Positions 5,252 to 6,241 of a DNA stretch of 6,241 nucleotides are shown here, in pieces. The notes beneath the pieces were generated by a model, which saw nothing but the letters and a program-made list of their open reading frames with translations, was not told the origin of the DNA and ran no database searches. The DNA is taken from contig JACRBK010000387.1 of assembly GCA_016234525.1 (NCBI GenBank), positions 1-6,241 on the forward strand, read 5' to 3'. Within the stretch, counting starts at the first letter, position 1. Every line of letters starts with the position of its first letter. Source of the stretch: Chloroflexota bacterium (lineage in GTDB: Bacteria > Chloroflexota > Anaerolineae > Aggregatilineales > Aggregatilineaceae). A program made the translations under genes and the position numbers.

Positions 5252-6241
5252 ATGCACTCATTAAACCGTTGGGAACGCCTGGCGCTGGCCCTGATTCTGC
5301 TGATCGGGGTGGGGCTGCGTTTCCAGCATCTTGGCGATATTGAAGTCAATATTGATCAGGTGTACCCGGTCTGGCAGGCGATTCAAACCCTGGACGCGGG
5401 CGAATTTCCGCTGGCGGGGCAGGGAACCTCGGTGTTATTCGCTAACCCACCGCTGACTGGCTATTTTTTCACGCCGGTGATCGCGCTGATCCGCCAACCG
5501 CTCGCCGCTTATGTCGTGACGTTGATTCTGAACACGTTTGCGATCGGGCTGGTCTTTCGGGGGCTGCGCTGGCTGATCGGCACCCGCCCGGCGCTGATCG
5601 GCGCGGCTTTGTTCGCCGCCAACCCCTGGATTATCGAGGACAGCCGCCGCACCTGGGTGCAGAGTCTCGCCCCGTTTTTTGTCTGCCTCATCTTTTGGGC
5701 GCTGGCCCCGCTGATCACCGGGCAAACACGCCATCCGCAGCGCCGTCTGTTGATCGCCCTGGTGGGGTTTGTGCTGTTTGCCCACACCTACCTGCTGGCC
5801 TATGCGCTGGCGGCGCCGCTGGCGGTGTTGATCGTCGTGTTCTGGCGGAGGATTCCCAAGCGCCCATTGATCGTCGCCGGGGTGATTTTTGCGATCTTGA
5901 TGGCCTTATACGGGATCGGGTTGGCGCGCCAGTGGGATGATACTAGCCGCCGCGCCGGTGATTTTTCCTCCGGACAGGCGCGCCTGTCGGCGGAAGCGCT
6001 GAATCATGCGCTCGGATTGGTGACCGGGCGTGAATATGCCGCCGTGCGCGGGGTCCATGCGCCCGCCGGAGATGCGGATCGGCGCGACGATCTCAGCGAT
6101 GGGATACACATCATCTGGTCGGCGCTGATCGTGGTCGGGATCATACGGATGGGGATGAGTATTCAGCGGAAAACAGGGCATACAGCGACGCATTCCTACG
6201 TAAACCCGGTGGGCGGCGGTCCCCTCGCCAACTCTGTTGGA
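5252..6241 (+). CDS. Polytopic membrane protein, probable GT-C (family 39-like) glycosyltransferase, 3' end cut by window edge
   Basis: Probable integral membrane glycosyltransferase that would move a sugar from a polyprenyl-phosphate donor to a lipid or protein on the outer face of the membrane. There are 330 codons with no stop before the edge; such proteins are usually 450-700 residues, so much is missing. The ATG has AAGGAG 7 nt upstream. A first hydrophobic segment (about 9-22) is followed by a loop with Asp35 in NIDQVYPVWQAI (33-44). That is where GT-C enzymes carry their catalytic acidic residue. Then comes NPPLTGYFF (65-73) and further hydrophobic segments near 85-105, 113-127, 138-157, 166-185, 186-198, 205-224 and 285-302. 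A hydrophilic, charged stretch (226-285) lies between the last two. No donor or acceptor can be named. It is divergent from rplY; a functional link to the sugar-nucleotide operon 2.6 kb away is only suggestive. Confidence 0.75.
   Translation, partial: MHSLNRWERLALALILLIGVGLRFQHLGDIEVNIDQVYPVWQAIQTLDAGEFPLAGQGTSVLFANPPLTGYFFTPVIALIRQPLAAYVVTLILNTFAIGLVFRGLRWLIGTRPALIGAALFAANPWIIEDSRRTWVQSLAPFFVCLIFWALAPLITGQTRHPQRRLLIALVGFVLFAHTYLLAYALAAPLAVLIVVFWRRIPKRPLIVAGVIFAILMALYGIGLARQWDDTSRRAGDFSSGQARLSAEALNHALGLVTGREYAAVRGVHAPAGDADRRDDLSDGIHIIWSALIVVGIIRMGMSIQRKTGHTATHSYVNPVGGGPLANSVG

Noticed and set aside
5435..5785. Minus-strand frame of 116 codons rich in Gln, Arg and Lys
   Set aside because: It is antisense to the membrane protein; hydrophobic codons read backwards give polar residues, so this is a typical shadow.
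6180..6241. Possible frameshift or assembly artefact near the right edge because the protein becomes less hydrophobic
   Set aside because: The frame remains open to the last base, and a polar loop between membrane segments is normal for this type of protein; more sequence is needed to judge.

Overview
This 6.2 kb window looks like an ordinary bacterial chromosomal segment with six protein-coding genes, two of them cut by the window edges. GC content is moderately high in genes and lower between them. Protein style suggests a Chloroflexota (Anaerolineae-like) bacterium: a GGASSRLWP-type nucleotidyltransferase coupled to a phosphohexomutase with a TGSHL active-site loop, and a long L25/CTC protein with an acidic tail. 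This assignment is an inference from remembered family resemblance, not a search result.

Layout. Positions 1-2612 (minus) hold a two-gene sugar-nucleotide operon. A GTG-started nucleotidyltransferase with a left-handed beta-helix C-terminal domain comes first, followed through an ATGA stop/start overlap by a phosphomannomutase/phosphoglucomutase that runs off the left edge. A candidate promoter lies at 2652-2681. Positions 2695-3238 (minus) form a self-contained unit: candidate promoter, a single-domain CheY-like response regulator, and a strong intrinsic terminator. No histidine kinase is visible. Positions 3150-3463 are the largest gap (314 bp). They hold the divergent regulatory signals of the response regulator and of trmI, plus a 13-bp perfect palindrome, and no credible gene. 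Positions 3464-4339 (plus) encode a TrmI-type tRNA m1A58 methyltransferase. It converges on rplY (4426-5067, minus; ribosomal protein L25/CTC), and a 13-bp-stem terminator between them faces rplY. rplY has the best sigma70-like promoter in the window (TTGACG-N17-TACAAT). From 5252 (plus) a polytopic membrane protein resembling GT-C/family 39 glycosyltransferases runs off the right edge.

How the genes fit together. The mutase would make a hexose-1-phosphate and the nucleotidyltransferase would activate it to an NDP-sugar. The membrane glycosyltransferase could act in the same surface-glycan economy, although it is not in the same operon. trmI and rplY are translation-related housekeeping genes. 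I see no mobile element, CRISPR array, tRNA/rRNA gene, defence system or evident novel system. The points worth a second look are active-site substitutions in the two sugar enzymes, the palindrome upstream of trmI, and start-codon corrections.
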